From Melitaea cinxia (Eukaryota; Arthropoda; Insecta; Lepidoptera; Nymphalidae): DNA of 64,000 bases. The translations under genes were made by a program, and so were the position numbers. The notes beneath the pieces are model-generated. The model was not told where the DNA came from and did no database searches. It worked only from the letters and a program-made list of their open reading frames with translations. The stretch covers positions 5,487,501 to 5,551,500 of the forward strand of contig NC_059399.1 in assembly GCF_905220565.1 (NCBI RefSeq), read 5' to 3'. Positions 36,901 through 49,619 of the stretch are shown piece by piece; within the stretch, counting starts at the first letter, position 1; every line of letters begins with the position of its first letter.

Positions 36901-38600
36901 TGCGACAAGCGTAGCATTGTTAGGAAGAGGCCGCCCTGGCTGTATAAATACATTCGTATTGCCACTCTTAATATGTGAAATACTATCTACAAAGCTAAAG
37001 GAAATTCATCATAAGATCGTATATTAGACATATTAATTCATACCAGAATCAATCATTATAAATGCATGTGAATAAACAGTCATCGGTTCGAACAGATTTC
37101 GCGGAATTAATAAAGCCACTATCATACACAAATAAACAACACTAAGTACAAAATGAGAGATAAATATAGGTTAGAGTGGTCCAAATCGTCAACACTAACA
37201 ACTCATTCCTATCGCACTCCGGGATTTAATCGTGCAAAATCTACCGCATTGCTTCGCATTCAACATATCGGTATGCGCAGAAAATGGAAAAAACATGGCG
37301 CTAAACCGCGAAACTGTATGTATTTAAACGCCGAATCCAAGATTCTGAACCACGAAAAAACGGCCAGCATTGGGCCATTTAAATTTTTCCAAAACCTGAA
37401 CACAATGGAACAGATTCGGAAAGTTTTCGTTTTGTTTTATTTTTAATTTTAAATTTGAAAAAGGAATTCGGTTCGGCAAGGCCTGTCACATCATTCCAGC
37501 GCTGCTAAGTGATGCCGGACGCACGTCAGTCCCGCGGACGCATTTTATTTTATAAGTTTGTATGAATTCAACCGACTCCGATCGTTTTTTGTTATCATAG
37601 TGTTTAACTCACGTATACGACTAATTTGGTGAACTTTTATCAGTCTTTTTTTAAAACGATTTTATAGTTATTAAATTCGCTAACTTGCCATTAGATAAAA
37701 TAAAATAGCTTCACCTCTTATTGTCTATTATAATTATGATAATTTTTTTTTACTTTTAGCAGTACATTTGCAATTTTCACGTTACGTACTCTTGTTACAC
37801 TTGTTATTACCGCAACATATAAAAACAAAGTAAATTGCTGAATAAATAATAATTATACAACATTATAGTAATCCGAGTAACCTTTGAATAAAATTTGCGC
37901 ACTTTCCATAAACGATCAATTATTAAAATATAATAATTACGGCACCGTCATAGTCGCCCCGGGTGAACGTATCGTGTTGATAATAAAGGTTGTCGCTCAC
38001 TAACGCTCACGGATCAAGTCGCGATTGACGTGCGTCCAGATGACGCTAAAAGGTCTATTGTATACGAAATGCTCGTTACTCCGCAACCGACCGGTCTTTA
38101 ACACGCTGCAACAATGTGATCACTCTATACATATGTAGTGGTTTTCTCTTGTGAGACCTAACGTTGCTAGAAATTTTTTCTTCACTTAATACTAAGTCGT
38201 CTTCGAGTGCTTATTCTGTCATTACGAAGATAACATCTTTCAGAAACAATCAACCTGATTTTTATCTAACATTTCCTGTCGTATTCAGAAAGAATTATCA
38301 CTCTTATATAAAATAAAAATACATAACAAAATATATACTTACTTGTCATTCTATTATTATTTATGTATGTGGTTATGATGTATTGACATAGCGTTATTAT
38401 TTTGACATGATTTTTATGTATTTATTCAATTTTAATAAAGTCGTTACTCAAACGGCGACCGTTTAATGTAAATGTAATTACTCCATTGCGTTCTTTTATA
38501 GTGCAATTAATCAAAGGCTGTTACAATATGCATGATTACTTAAACAAATAAAAGCAATTATGTAAATGTGAAGCTCATTAAGCATTTCACGTGAATATTG

Positions 38601-38692
38601 TCGCGGTAAGGCTATCGCGTTGAAGCGCGATCTCGCATCGCGGATGCTATCGCGTTGCGTCAATTACGACTGATCTGCGATCGCGCGATACA
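38601..38692. promoter_or_regulatory. Dense cluster of CGCGA/TCGCG motifs
   Basis: The 12-mer GCTATCGCGTTG occurs at 38611-38622 and 38646-38657. Around them are GCGCGATCTCGCATCGCG and TGCGATCGCGCGATA, giving many overlapping TCGCG/CGCGA cores in 92 bp of otherwise AT-rich DNA. Confidence 0.4.
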
Positions 38693-41600
38693 TTTAAATG
38701 TATTGTATGCAACGACCCTCATATTTGCCGAATAACCAGTTCCGAGCGAAACGATATTAACATCACATTAGTTTGTATAAAACAAACATGTTTTAAAGTA
38801 AGTACTCCAGTGATTTTCGTAAAGAGGTTAGCTCTGAGCGATTATTATCCAAGGTAATAAAATCAATCGACTGGTTGTTAGTAAGTATCCATTTGTAATA
38901 CATAATTACTGTTATTATTCTCATAGGAAACTTTCGATATTTTTTGTGTTGAATTTAGAATGTACTTTCTTTAACTAACTGTGTAGTAACAATGGTGACA
39001 CAATGTCCCCACAGTGGGCATGTTGTTGTATACGGAAGCGACCGGGGAATCGAAGCCCGGTGGCATGTAACTGCGCGTGCGTGGGACGCTACAGTGCAGT
39101 TGACAAAATGTTGCTTACATCTTTAAGCCTACTAGTTGTATATCTAGCCTACCTGTACATATCTAAGTGGATAATTTTAATTAAAGCACTCTGTTTAATT
39201 GATTTTAGCTTCTTTAAAAACACACCATAGCTCAAAATAAATGTTTGTCATAATCATGTATGAACTACGAAAAATAAAAATGTAATAGGTAGTTTGATAA
39301 ATGTACGAGTAATTAATATTTTAAATATTAAATCTACGATATTTTATCTGTACATCAAATGTATACGTTCTGCAACATTTATTTATTTATTACTTTACTG
39401 CACAATACATTAAAGAATTGTACAAAAGGCGGGCTTAATGCTAAAATCATTCTCTACCAGCCAACCTTAGGACGTACAAGAGCAAACGTTTGTAGGTGTG
39501 CAAAATTGAGTATAAGTAAAATTCACATTAAGAGAAAAAAAAAAAGAGAAAAAAAGGACAACATTATAGATGTCCAACTTTTTAATCGTCCTGCTAATGT
39601 AATCGATATCGCAAAGTAAGTTCACAGCAGAGGCCGGTATTGTTGGTGCTAGTCATCATTAGTCCGTGAGACATCGCTCGCACCCAACAATTTGAACGTA
39701 GCGACCGCACCGCTAAATTGCGGCCTGCCACCACACCGCACTTTATTTATTTGTATTTATAACGCATCGTACCTAATTACGTTGGAGAGTATACCGTGAT
39801 TCGTGTACTTTTAGGAACAGTTGGCGCTGACGGGCTAATGACAGCCACGGCTTCCTGCTTCGTTAATTGCTTAGGAAGTCCGTAGTTGTGAGCTCATCGA
39901 ATTATTTATTAGACCGAATTTCGGTCAGGTGTACGTCACGATCGGTAGCAGCACTTAAAGTCTGTCAATTCGGACGAAGCTTAGGCCAGATTATAACGTA
40001 ACACGGTAGTTCGCCTTTGATGTCATTCAAACGATTGCCTAATGCTCTTAATTGCTTAGTTTGGAAGCAGTATGAGGAAATACAATGATTGGCGTTTTCA
40101 CAACGAAGCTACTGCATGTGAATCGTATGATCCGGCTTAATCTTCGAAGGTGTATTTTATCATTATTTAATCTTTTGTTATAATATCGTGTCAAAATAGG
40201 TACCATTGATTTTTAAAACGTAGAATATTCCTTTGAGCGTGTTATTTTTTACAAGAAAATTAATGAAGAGCTACGTAAATAAAATCATAAATTCGAGAGA
40301 AATGTTCTCATAACTCTGAGGCGTGCAATTTGTGGCTCTAAATCAAAAGTGTCCGCAGACGTACCACGGCTACCGATAAATAACTCCAAAACGATTTGTG
40401 TAACACGAGGGTCTTTCCACTACCAACTATAGGATTCTTATTAAGTTATCATAATCATAACTTTATACTCCATCCTTTTAGTGTAGTATGAAATCGATCG
40501 ATCTATGAAAGACAAAAATACGCATACAATCATTTCTAAACGCTTTGTAAATTATTGATTTTCACTAAAAAAAATCAAAAAATCAATTTGACTTCGATTA
40601 CGCTTACGCTGCCCTTGAAATGCACACGACGTGCCTCAATTGTAATTTAAACATACGTCTCTTAACGTTTTTTAACCTGCAACAAAAGCACGGACACTAA
40701 AACGCACCAGCGCAGCTTCTCAATTGAGTTCATACACATAGCTGGCGATCGATTCTCTTCGCTTCACGCGTGAAATCGTTCTCGCCTGCGCTCCAAAAGC
40801 AATCCGTTTAACCGAATCACTCGATTACCCGACGTCGTACGCAAACCCGAGCCTACAATCCCGATGAGCTACCTTAAAAATATCACGCGCCTATTAAACT
40901 GTAGAAAAAATGTCAGCCTTTATTTTGACAAGAGAATAAAACAAAAACCCTCCACAATTTATAACCTACGGAAATACCGTTTTACATTATTAATATCGAC
41001 ATTAATACATTCTCGATAAACTACCCATAAATGTCGCAGCCGCTGGCGCCTAGGACAGGTAGAGGAACGCGAGGAGTTCATACAGAAAAACGCTCTTTCT
41101 GAGCAATGAAAGAAGATACGAAAAAAATATTTTGAAAATTTATAATACCTCCCGCTACTCGGCCACCGGTGTAAAATCCTGAGAGTTTTAATATTTCTTA
41201 CAAAATTTAGTGATATGTCAAACCTGTTCGACGTGGCAAATAAAAATGTACGAGGCGGCGGAGAAAAAACAAACTGAATACTTTGGGTTATTGCTAAAAC
41301 AAGGGAAGGTTACCATATCAATCAAGGCGTTGACAAAAGTGGAATTTTTTTCCTCTTGCTCGGGTCGTGGGATGAAAAAAGGGTCCGTGTTTATGGAAAT
41401 GCAATAAAATACACGCAAGTTGTCCGTGAACGTAGGCTTGCGCAGCTTTGCTAATGTCATATAAGTTACTTCTACATTTTTATAACATAAAAAAAGAGTA
41501 TCTGAAATTTTTACCGTATAAATCGACTCACTAATAAGTATATTGCGTAAAAAAAAAGTTCTATTAAATAATTCAATTGCATTACAGATCAATTTATATC

Positions 41601-44600
41601 AGTTATAAATTGAGTTTAAAAATTGAGTTTTTCACCATACAACTATGTTTTAAGAAGTCAATGTCTCTATGTAAATCAAGAATCTCATTTCGTTACATTA
41701 GCAGGTGGCACACAGGTTGTTCAGGTATTCGTCTCGAGTAAGATTGATAAAAGTTAGTGCACCCCCGTCGCGAGGCCGTGTCACTCACCGAACGCGGCCC
41801 TGCGTGAGAACCTATTGTACCTACTTGTATTTAAAACTACTCTGAATATTACGATTGTTAGCACTGGCCAGTAATTAAAAGCACTATATGCAACAAACAT
41901 TTAAAATATGCAAGTTTTTGACATTTTTAAGAAGAAAATATATTTAAAATTAAAACATTAAACGAGAGGAAACTTTTACATATGCTTTCGAAATAAATAA
42001 TGATTATTTCTAATCAGAAATATATAATTAAGATACGTCACTTTAGTTTTCAAACAAAAAATGTCAATAAGTATATTTTATGACAAGCTGATAAGTTAAA
42101 CTGTTTTTAATAAAAACAATCTAACGTAAATCAAGCTCAGAGCAACATTAATTTCACTCCCTCATTAGAATTTCGTCAAGTTAAACGGTCTCTTGGACGC
42201 AAAATATATTTCTAAATGCTAATTTACGACATTCGATGCGTCAAGTAATGTATTTTGAATACCATTTGATGACACATGAAATAAATAATTATGTAATATG
42301 ATGCTTGTTAAAAACTCTGTAACCGATCTAGAAAAGTTTGGATGTTATACTTATTATTTTCTCTATTTACATAATTATATATTAATTTATTTTTTCTTAA
42401 AATTGTGCAATACAATAAATAAATACTTATTATATCTTATTAAGAAGTACTGCGAATTATATTAACATATTTAATTAATATTGAACATCTCATTTATTTA
42501 GATTGTAGTATTTTGAAACATTATTTTCTACCGTGAAAACTAGAAATATCAAAAACCTAACTATTTCCGAAACTAGAAACTTTTTTCCAGAGATAGAAAG
42601 CTACAAACAAATTCTCCGTTTAAGTGCCTACCATGTGAGCATTTATAAACATTAATTACAAAGCTGCTATTTTGTCATTTACAAACAGACGCTTTAATTA
42701 TATTATTTTATATAGATTTCGATTTACAGTTCTTACGGAGCAGTCCTAATCTCTGAATCAGTGACCGCGACGTGAACGACCTAACTACACATGAGTGAGT
42801 CAATCAAATCACGACACTCTAATTCACCTCGCATGCTATTTCATTAATTTTTACTAATAATAAGCGGTTTTTTCAAAGAAATGCTAATTAGTAAGCTGTT
42901 GGATTAACAGTTTTCAAGAAACAATGCTCTGTTTGAGGCTATTTCTTACTATTGTTCTGAGTAACAAAAAAGTAATCTTTAAATAAATACATATCAAACG
43001 AAACGACGTAGTTACGAATTGTTGTTCAATTTAAACTTAAAAATGAGCGCTATTCTTTTACATGTTTCGTATTTTTATTCTAATAATAATTAGGTTTGCC
43101 CCGCTAAAGCTTTTAACGTGTACCGTAGGTTGGAGCAAGATTTATTCGACAGGCGGCGGTGATCGATGAGCGGCGAGCGGTCTCCGGCGACAGCGACAAC
43201 GGTCACTACTGTATCAACAATAAAAACCTTCCCAAACTATAATTAATAAACTATTGACATGCACGTTTAATGGATTCATTTATCGCCAGCTATAAAAACG
43301 AAACATTAAAAACTTTTGTGCCTGGAAGCGTTAGACTATTTTGACGCGTCGTTACAATATCTTATAATTAATTTACTTCATTCGTTTATATTAAATGTTA
43401 GTATAAATAAGCGAACGCATAAATGCCTCTTATTTATTTTATGGGGACATTTCTCGGTAACAAAATTTAAACAAAGCGAAGGTTTTATTAATTCTTTTAG
43501 ACGTTTTATTTTTTATTCTTTCTCATCTGACGTCATGGTGAGGCACGTAAGGCAGACAGTGTGGGACCGCTGCGTACATAAGCTCGAGGCTATAGAATTC
43601 TTATTGTAATATTTATTTGGCACTTGTTTAGGGCCATGAATGCCAAATAGGTAAGTTCTATGACCGCCCGCCTTCTGGTCGAATTGCTCATGCGTGGAAC
43701 GAGGATATAGCGATTTGGTTGTGTGATAGTACTGTATATTACCTAATAATTGGAACATTTGCAAGCCACCTGGATCGATTAGATAGCGTGAGAGATTTTG
43801 AATCCGGAATCCGAGGAAATAAATTTTTACTGTTCTGTCAATGATCCGTGATTTTTTGTTGATTTTTTTTTCTCCCTTCACTGACATTTGCTTCGTTTTG
43901 TAACAGAAACGTCTGAATACGAATTCAAAACTTATTTAAAATTTGAAAAAATGTATATTTACATTCGTAGTATAGCATTATATCGTCTCATACCTATACA
44001 TATATTTTATAGTCATCGTTTAGAAGACATCATTTTGTTATATATTTTTTTTCGTATGTATATATTTATATTTATAATTTTTATAATTAATAATGTGATA
44101 AAAAATACTTGTGGCTTAATCTGATGCGCCTGTTCCAATGCGAATCGGCGCCGAATTTACTCACTAAATATTGCTTAGTCGGAGAGAAGATAAATAAACG
44201 CAAATTGACTTGAAAACTTTATCTCACTACGAGTTCGAATATATTTTGTACTTTGACGCAATAATTATGACCGAGATTATTTGAATACAATGTAACACTA
44301 TACTTCTGGACCTAAGATTAAATCAAAAACACTTTGTAGATACCGTTACCCTTTTTACCTTTTACAAACATGACAGCCTTTTCTGAGATTATGTTTACGG
44401 CATCTTCGTATTAAATTATATTTTCTTTTTAAAGCTGACCAAAGTTTTTTTAATTAGATGTTGGGAAATGCACATTTAAATTAAGTGAATTAAGAATTAA
44501 TATTGTTTATTTACTTTTAACAAGGTACAACAAAATCGCTATTTACAACTAACTGAAAGAAATGCTTAGAAATTAATCATGTAATTACAATTTAAAGCTA

Positions 44601-44621
44601 TTTAATAAAGTACTACTTCAA

Positions 44622-44997
44622 AACAAGAAGCTTTTGAAATGTGGATATACAGACGTATACTCCGAATATCCTGGACCATGAAAATAACAAATGTTGAGGT
44701 TCTGCGCCGAATGAATAAAAGGTTGGAGATAATGAGAATTGTGAAGGAAAGGAAGCTGCAGTATTTTGGTCACATAATGAGAGGACACAGATATCGGATT
44801 CTTCAGCTTGTGATTGAAGGAAAAATCGAGGGAAAACGCCGACCAGGCAGAAGGAAAATATCCTGGCTGAAGAACCTCCGTGAATGGTTTAATCTAAGTA
44901 CTCGCTCTCTCTTCCGTGCTGCAGCTTCGAAGATTAAGATAGCCATGATGGTCGCCAACCTTCGTAGAGAAGAGGCACCGTAAGAAGAAGAAGAATA
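44622..44997 (+). mobile_element. 3' end of a non-LTR retrotransposon (RTE-like), 5'-truncated
   Basis: The frame reads TSKQEAFEM then WIYRRILRISWTMKITNVEV, later KLQYFGHIMRG, EGKIEGKRRPGRRKISWLKN and LREWFNLSTR. This is the characteristic C-terminal region of endonuclease-reverse transcriptase proteins of the RTE-like type common in insects. Only about 120 residues remain, with neither the endonuclease nor the catalytic reverse transcriptase motifs, and the copy ends in a short GAA-rich tail ('gaagaagaagaataa') just after the stop. It is a dead-on-arrival insertion in the antisense orientation to the host gene. The frame is still intact, suggesting a fairly recent insertion. Confidence 0.8.
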
Positions 44998-47059
44998 AAG
45001 TAGTTATACCAAATCAATCCGATCATAGATTTCTTGAAAGACAGTTTCAAGATAAAAGCAAAAATCTGAAGATTAATTATGAGTCTGAAGTTTACATTCA
45101 TAGTCAGTAATGTGTGAATAAATAATTGCAGCCACAGCACTCATTAATAACTATTAATAATGTTTAATCTTCGTAATTGTTTACATTTTATTTCCAGACT
45201 AGGCTTATATGAAAAAAACTGTGAATGGTTATCGCTGTAATTTAAAACCTGTACCATAACTTTTTTATCTAACATCCATCTTACTGCAAAGATAAGTGCA
45301 AGTTTATTAAAACAAAAAAAAAAACGTTTTTACCGTTGAATACTCATTATCACCATATTTTCGTTCATATTTTATTTTGTTACAAACAATAAAATATTAT
45401 TTAAAATGTGTATAAATATAAAAATATGTTATTCTATTGTTCGTGATTTACATAATATAAAAAATATTCAATTTATGGTGAACATATATATATATTAATA
45501 ATTTTATACAGCGTCGACATGAGCGAATTAATAAACTTGTAAATAAGACTGAAGGTTGCTTACCTTATTTTCAGCAATAGTTATTATTTGCTAAATTTTT
45601 GTATACATATTTTTTAATATCTACTAAAATATCAAAAATTCCTAGACGAAGTAAAATAATTTAATCTTAATTGGCGTTTACATCAGCTCATTGTTGATAA
45701 TTTAAAATTGTCTTAACAATGAATATCACATTTTGTTCTAGACCCCTAATTTGTATTGTCAAAAAATTCCCACTTCAATTCTCATCCATGTCAAGTGCAC
45801 TTAAGTAATTAGTCCATTTTATAATGATTGTTTTAACTAATGCCGCCCAATTATTCTGCTAACTCCGACAAGGTCTCTGTTTCATAATTAAATGCCTTTA
45901 TTACGTTATTTAAAATTATTTTAAATATAAAATTAACCGAAGTACTAGGTATTTAATAATTTCGTTGTTGTAAGAGATTCTTTTAATTTTCTATTAATTC
46001 AAACTTATATAATTTTAAAATATATAGTATTTAATACAAGGATTAAAGCCCGCGCTGTTGTCGGACGCGAGCATTGTGTTATAATTTCCCACAACGAAAT
46101 TAAAAGTGAGAATTCAATCTCCAACGCCGCACGAACGGTAACATTCTACAGTACACTGACTTTAAATATTAAAAGTATGTGGGTATCGCTACATCCGGGT
46201 TTAAAAACCATGACCGAATCAGCTACTTGGAAATGTTTACAATGCTAAAGCAAGGGAGATTAAAATGGACGACAAGTCACTAAAGCCTTAGACGTATAAA
46301 CCTCTCGTCATACGACAAGCTCAATTAGAAAACGTTTCCGGTCCGAGCGACTATATCATAATTGTTAGACATTACATAATTTAGCAAACAAAAGGCGAAC
46401 ATTTCAAGCTGTTTCTCTAGTTTATGTCCGCGAATAGGGTATTATGGTAAATTGTACAATTGTGGGCACGGGCCGATCGTTAGCGGTCGCGGACGAGCCG
46501 GGCCGACGACGTGACGTCTCAGCGGCGATGTCGCATTGTTTCAGTTTTATGCGTGCCCGACTGTAGATTAAACGTTAAGTGAAAGATTTATAGCGGTCAT
46601 AGAGAGGCTAGTTTGTTAAAAGGAGAGATTTTTCGTCGAAGCGCTCAGGTTTCTTAAGAGTCCAATTTGTAGGAGCGCTTATGCGCTGTCGTGCTCGTAT
46701 GCATGCCCCGCCTTTTTATTGCTGCCCCTAACTGTAAACAACTCCCATTCTCGGTTTGGTGAGTCCTAACTCGATCTTGTAATGTGACTGAATACCTGAC
46801 TACCTATTCAAACGAATATGCTCATTAAAGTAAATAATGTTGGCACATAAGTGCTAAATTTACCCTTCGTTATCTTTAATAAAACTTATTATTTAAATAA
46901 AATTATCCCACGTTTAATTAAAATAATTAAATGTAAGACGTTGATTTTTATTTTGAGTATACAAAAGTGTGATCGAATGTAGGTAATTAAAACAAAGTCA
47001 ACGACCTAAGTTAAGATAGTTTGTAAAACTCATAAAATTGGTCGGATTCTTACACTCAC

Positions 47060-47205
47060 CAGTCTTCGCTTAGGCTTGATGAGCGGTCTGTTCTGTCCGT
47101 TCATCTTGTAGTAGAGTCCGCACGCGTTGCAGAGATAGTGGCCGGTGCCGTCGCGCCGCCAGAGCGGCGTACTCGTGGCCCCGCAGTTGACGCACTCTCG
47201 ACCCT
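47060..47205 (-). CDS. srp: serpent-class GATA factor, N-terminal zinc finger exon
   Basis: The exon begins after gtatacacag with AG, which completes a Glu codon with the last base of the upstream exon (G|AG), and ends at CGAAGACTG|GTGAGT in phase 0. It encodes GRECVNCGATSTPLWRRDGT followed by GHYLCNACGLYYKMNGQNRP and LIKPKRRL, residues 180-227. The four zinc ligands are C183, C186, C204 and C207 with the canonical 17-residue spacing, and the exon contains the LWRR and CNACGLYYK signatures. In two-finger GATA factors this finger stabilises binding at double or variant sites and is the docking surface for FOG/U-shaped cofactors. The exon is 146 nt, not a multiple of three, so skipping it shifts the frame. 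The donor is followed six bases later by a second plausible donor (see findings). Confidence 0.96.
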
Positions 47206-49619
47206 CTGTGTATACAATAATTACGTATAACACGACGCCACCAACACAATGGGAAAAATAATTAGAAAGTAATTTGTAAATTAAAAGCTATATTATGATT
47301 CAAATGTAATAAAAATCTATTTAGGAAATTTGTTTTTCGTCAACTTATGTGATGTGTATAGATAGATATGTAAAATGAAATTAAAACTGACTCATTTTTT
47401 CATATTTTTTACAAAACTTAAATTATTATTGTTATTATTGTTTTGTAAAAATAAATAGCTGAATAAATGATTGAAATGAAAATGATAAAAAAACAAAAAA
47501 ACAAACATAAAAAGCAGTGTTAAAATCAAGTTCAGTCTCTTGAATGGATGATTTACCTGTCTCCTGGCAGGCTGGGAAGACGAGAGAAAAATACATTCAG
47601 AAACATTACCAATCAAATTTCACTATATACTTAAACATGCAAAATAACAATCTCTATTAAAAATACTCTAACATAACTCACAGCTCATATCGTTACAAAA
47701 TGTATTGCAATTACTGTGAAAAATATAAAAATATTCAATTAACAAGGGAAAGCGAGCCAAGTTTCACTCGTGGAAAAATATCAAGATTTTTTTAACACGC
47801 AAGGAAAAACATGGAGAAAGTTACCATTTCTTATTACTTAAAGCGAATACCCTATAATTATTAAAAATACTAGCATAAACTCGCCAGCAGTACTCGGTAC
47901 CTACGTTGGAGTAATAAGCTGATACAATATCGAAATAAACTAACAACAAATCTGAACTACACGTCAAATTGATAAATTATTATCACCGAAATATTTTTTA
48001 AAAGCCAATATTAAAATAGCGTAACATTGATATCAACGAGTTATATTTCATTCATAGTATAAACAAAAGCGAGTTTCTTAAAGAAAAAAACATTGCACAA
48101 ACTGTCGAGAGCAATTTACCAAACAGAGCGTTAAGGAGCCATAAAGTATTATCTACATGCTAATTTTAGCTATGTGTAATTGTATTAAACGTACACAAGT
48201 TATAATTTCAAAGGCAAGCATTTCAACCGCACAACGCATCCGCATATCTATCTATAAGTAGGCTTATTTTAACTATTTTATATCATTTTTTTTCCTACGA
48301 TAGCCATTAATCTAATCGGAAATATATAACATAAAATACTTTCTTAACACTAAAACATGCATCTATTTCATAAAAACATGCAAATATTTTATTAGGTAAC
48401 CCCAGACGAGTGGCCCTCCGGGAGAATATTTATATGCGAAGACACTGCACGCTGTGTTTTTTGATCCTTCGTATTTCCTTCAAATAGTTTGTATTGTTAC
48501 TTAATTTAAACTTATATTTCAATAAAATATTCACATACATATTCAGTTTTCGTTTAGAATTTAATTTAATCAAGACAACTAAACTGATCGTAAGATGAAA
48601 TAGTGAGCAGTGTATACTCGTACCGTCTACAGATTTGTTTGATCATAAAACTTTAGAACATTGTATTTTTTACGCTAAATCAATTTCACATGACTCGATT
48701 ACTCGCACAGGATATTCATAACGAAAACCAACCGCCCCTAATCTTTCTCTAAACTCGATTACCGAATCAATTATTTATCGAAATCGATTTAAAAACCCAT
48801 TTAGTTCCATCGCATCCTTTCTTCAGTGTGTTTGCAGATTATATTTATAATAGCAATAGCTTGTATTTATGAAGACTAAATTTGCAAATTTTGCGATGTA
48901 ATTTCAATAAATCTTTTCCGGAAATGAGTTTATTGGTCTAGCGACTTATCGAAAGATATCAATGCGCTGATAGTATGACGCTATTATCATAGTCCCCGGG
49001 CAGACGCCGTGGCGCACTGAATAAATAATGCTTCCCGCGCAGGAATCTAACAAGAAAGGTGAAAGTGGTTGAATATCAGACAGAAAAAACTCGACCGAGC
49101 ACAGAATGTTTCTCGAGCTTGAGGCAATATGGCCATTTATCTTTTTTTATGTAAAACCAGATCACAACCGGCAATTAAATCGCCCGGACTTTATCGAAAA
49201 CTTATTGCGATCGAACCGACAACTCACTTTTTGGGCTAACCCCTTATTTTTTGTACGTCGATAAAGCCTATAATTTGTTCCGAGATTTCTAATAAATAAA
49301 CACCAATAACGATTATTATGAAAAAATAACAGGATATTACAAGTATCGTGGAGTTTTATGATAGTGTCTCTCACACGGAGACCTATCAAAATCAATAGAA
49401 ACATCTCCGTTGATTTAATATACATTTGGAAAGTCAGTTCGACCGCAGGCGGCGGCTCATTTACTACTACCATCTCCACCGATACAACGAAATAAAACAT
49501 ATTACAGTTATTTTAATGTTTTATAGTTAAAGCGTTTTCTTCCTCCTATATTTCTGTAACAATATATACGTTAAATTCTTTAGACTGTCTAAAGTATTAT
49601 TTTATTTCTGTTCTTGTTT

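Larger units (their letters stand above)
24151..47059 (-). other. srp: 22.9 kb intron between the two zinc-finger exons
   Basis: A GT-AG intron (gtgagtgtaa...gtgcttccag). It is the largest visible intron and holds repeats of families B, C and D, a LINE 3' end, a 24-bp perfect palindrome, WGATAR clusters and several GC-rich islets. In Drosophila, srp makes one- and two-finger isoforms by alternative exon use around this position; I searched the minus-strand open frames here for an alternative exon and found no convincing candidate. Confidence 0.85.

Noticed and set aside
37153..37446. 97-codon plus-strand frame with basic residues
   Set aside because: No family resemblance, no promoter or polyadenylation context; nothing beyond an open frame supports it.
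38995..39110. Possible tRNA-like sequence around 'cggggaatcgaagcccgg'
   Set aside because: It has a B-box-like word but no A box or cloverleaf; not enough even for a SINE call.
41218..41592. 124-codon minus-strand frame overlapping a 65-codon plus-strand frame
   Set aside because: Low-complexity hydrophobic sequence with no recognised domain or splice context; likely chance in an AT-rich intron.
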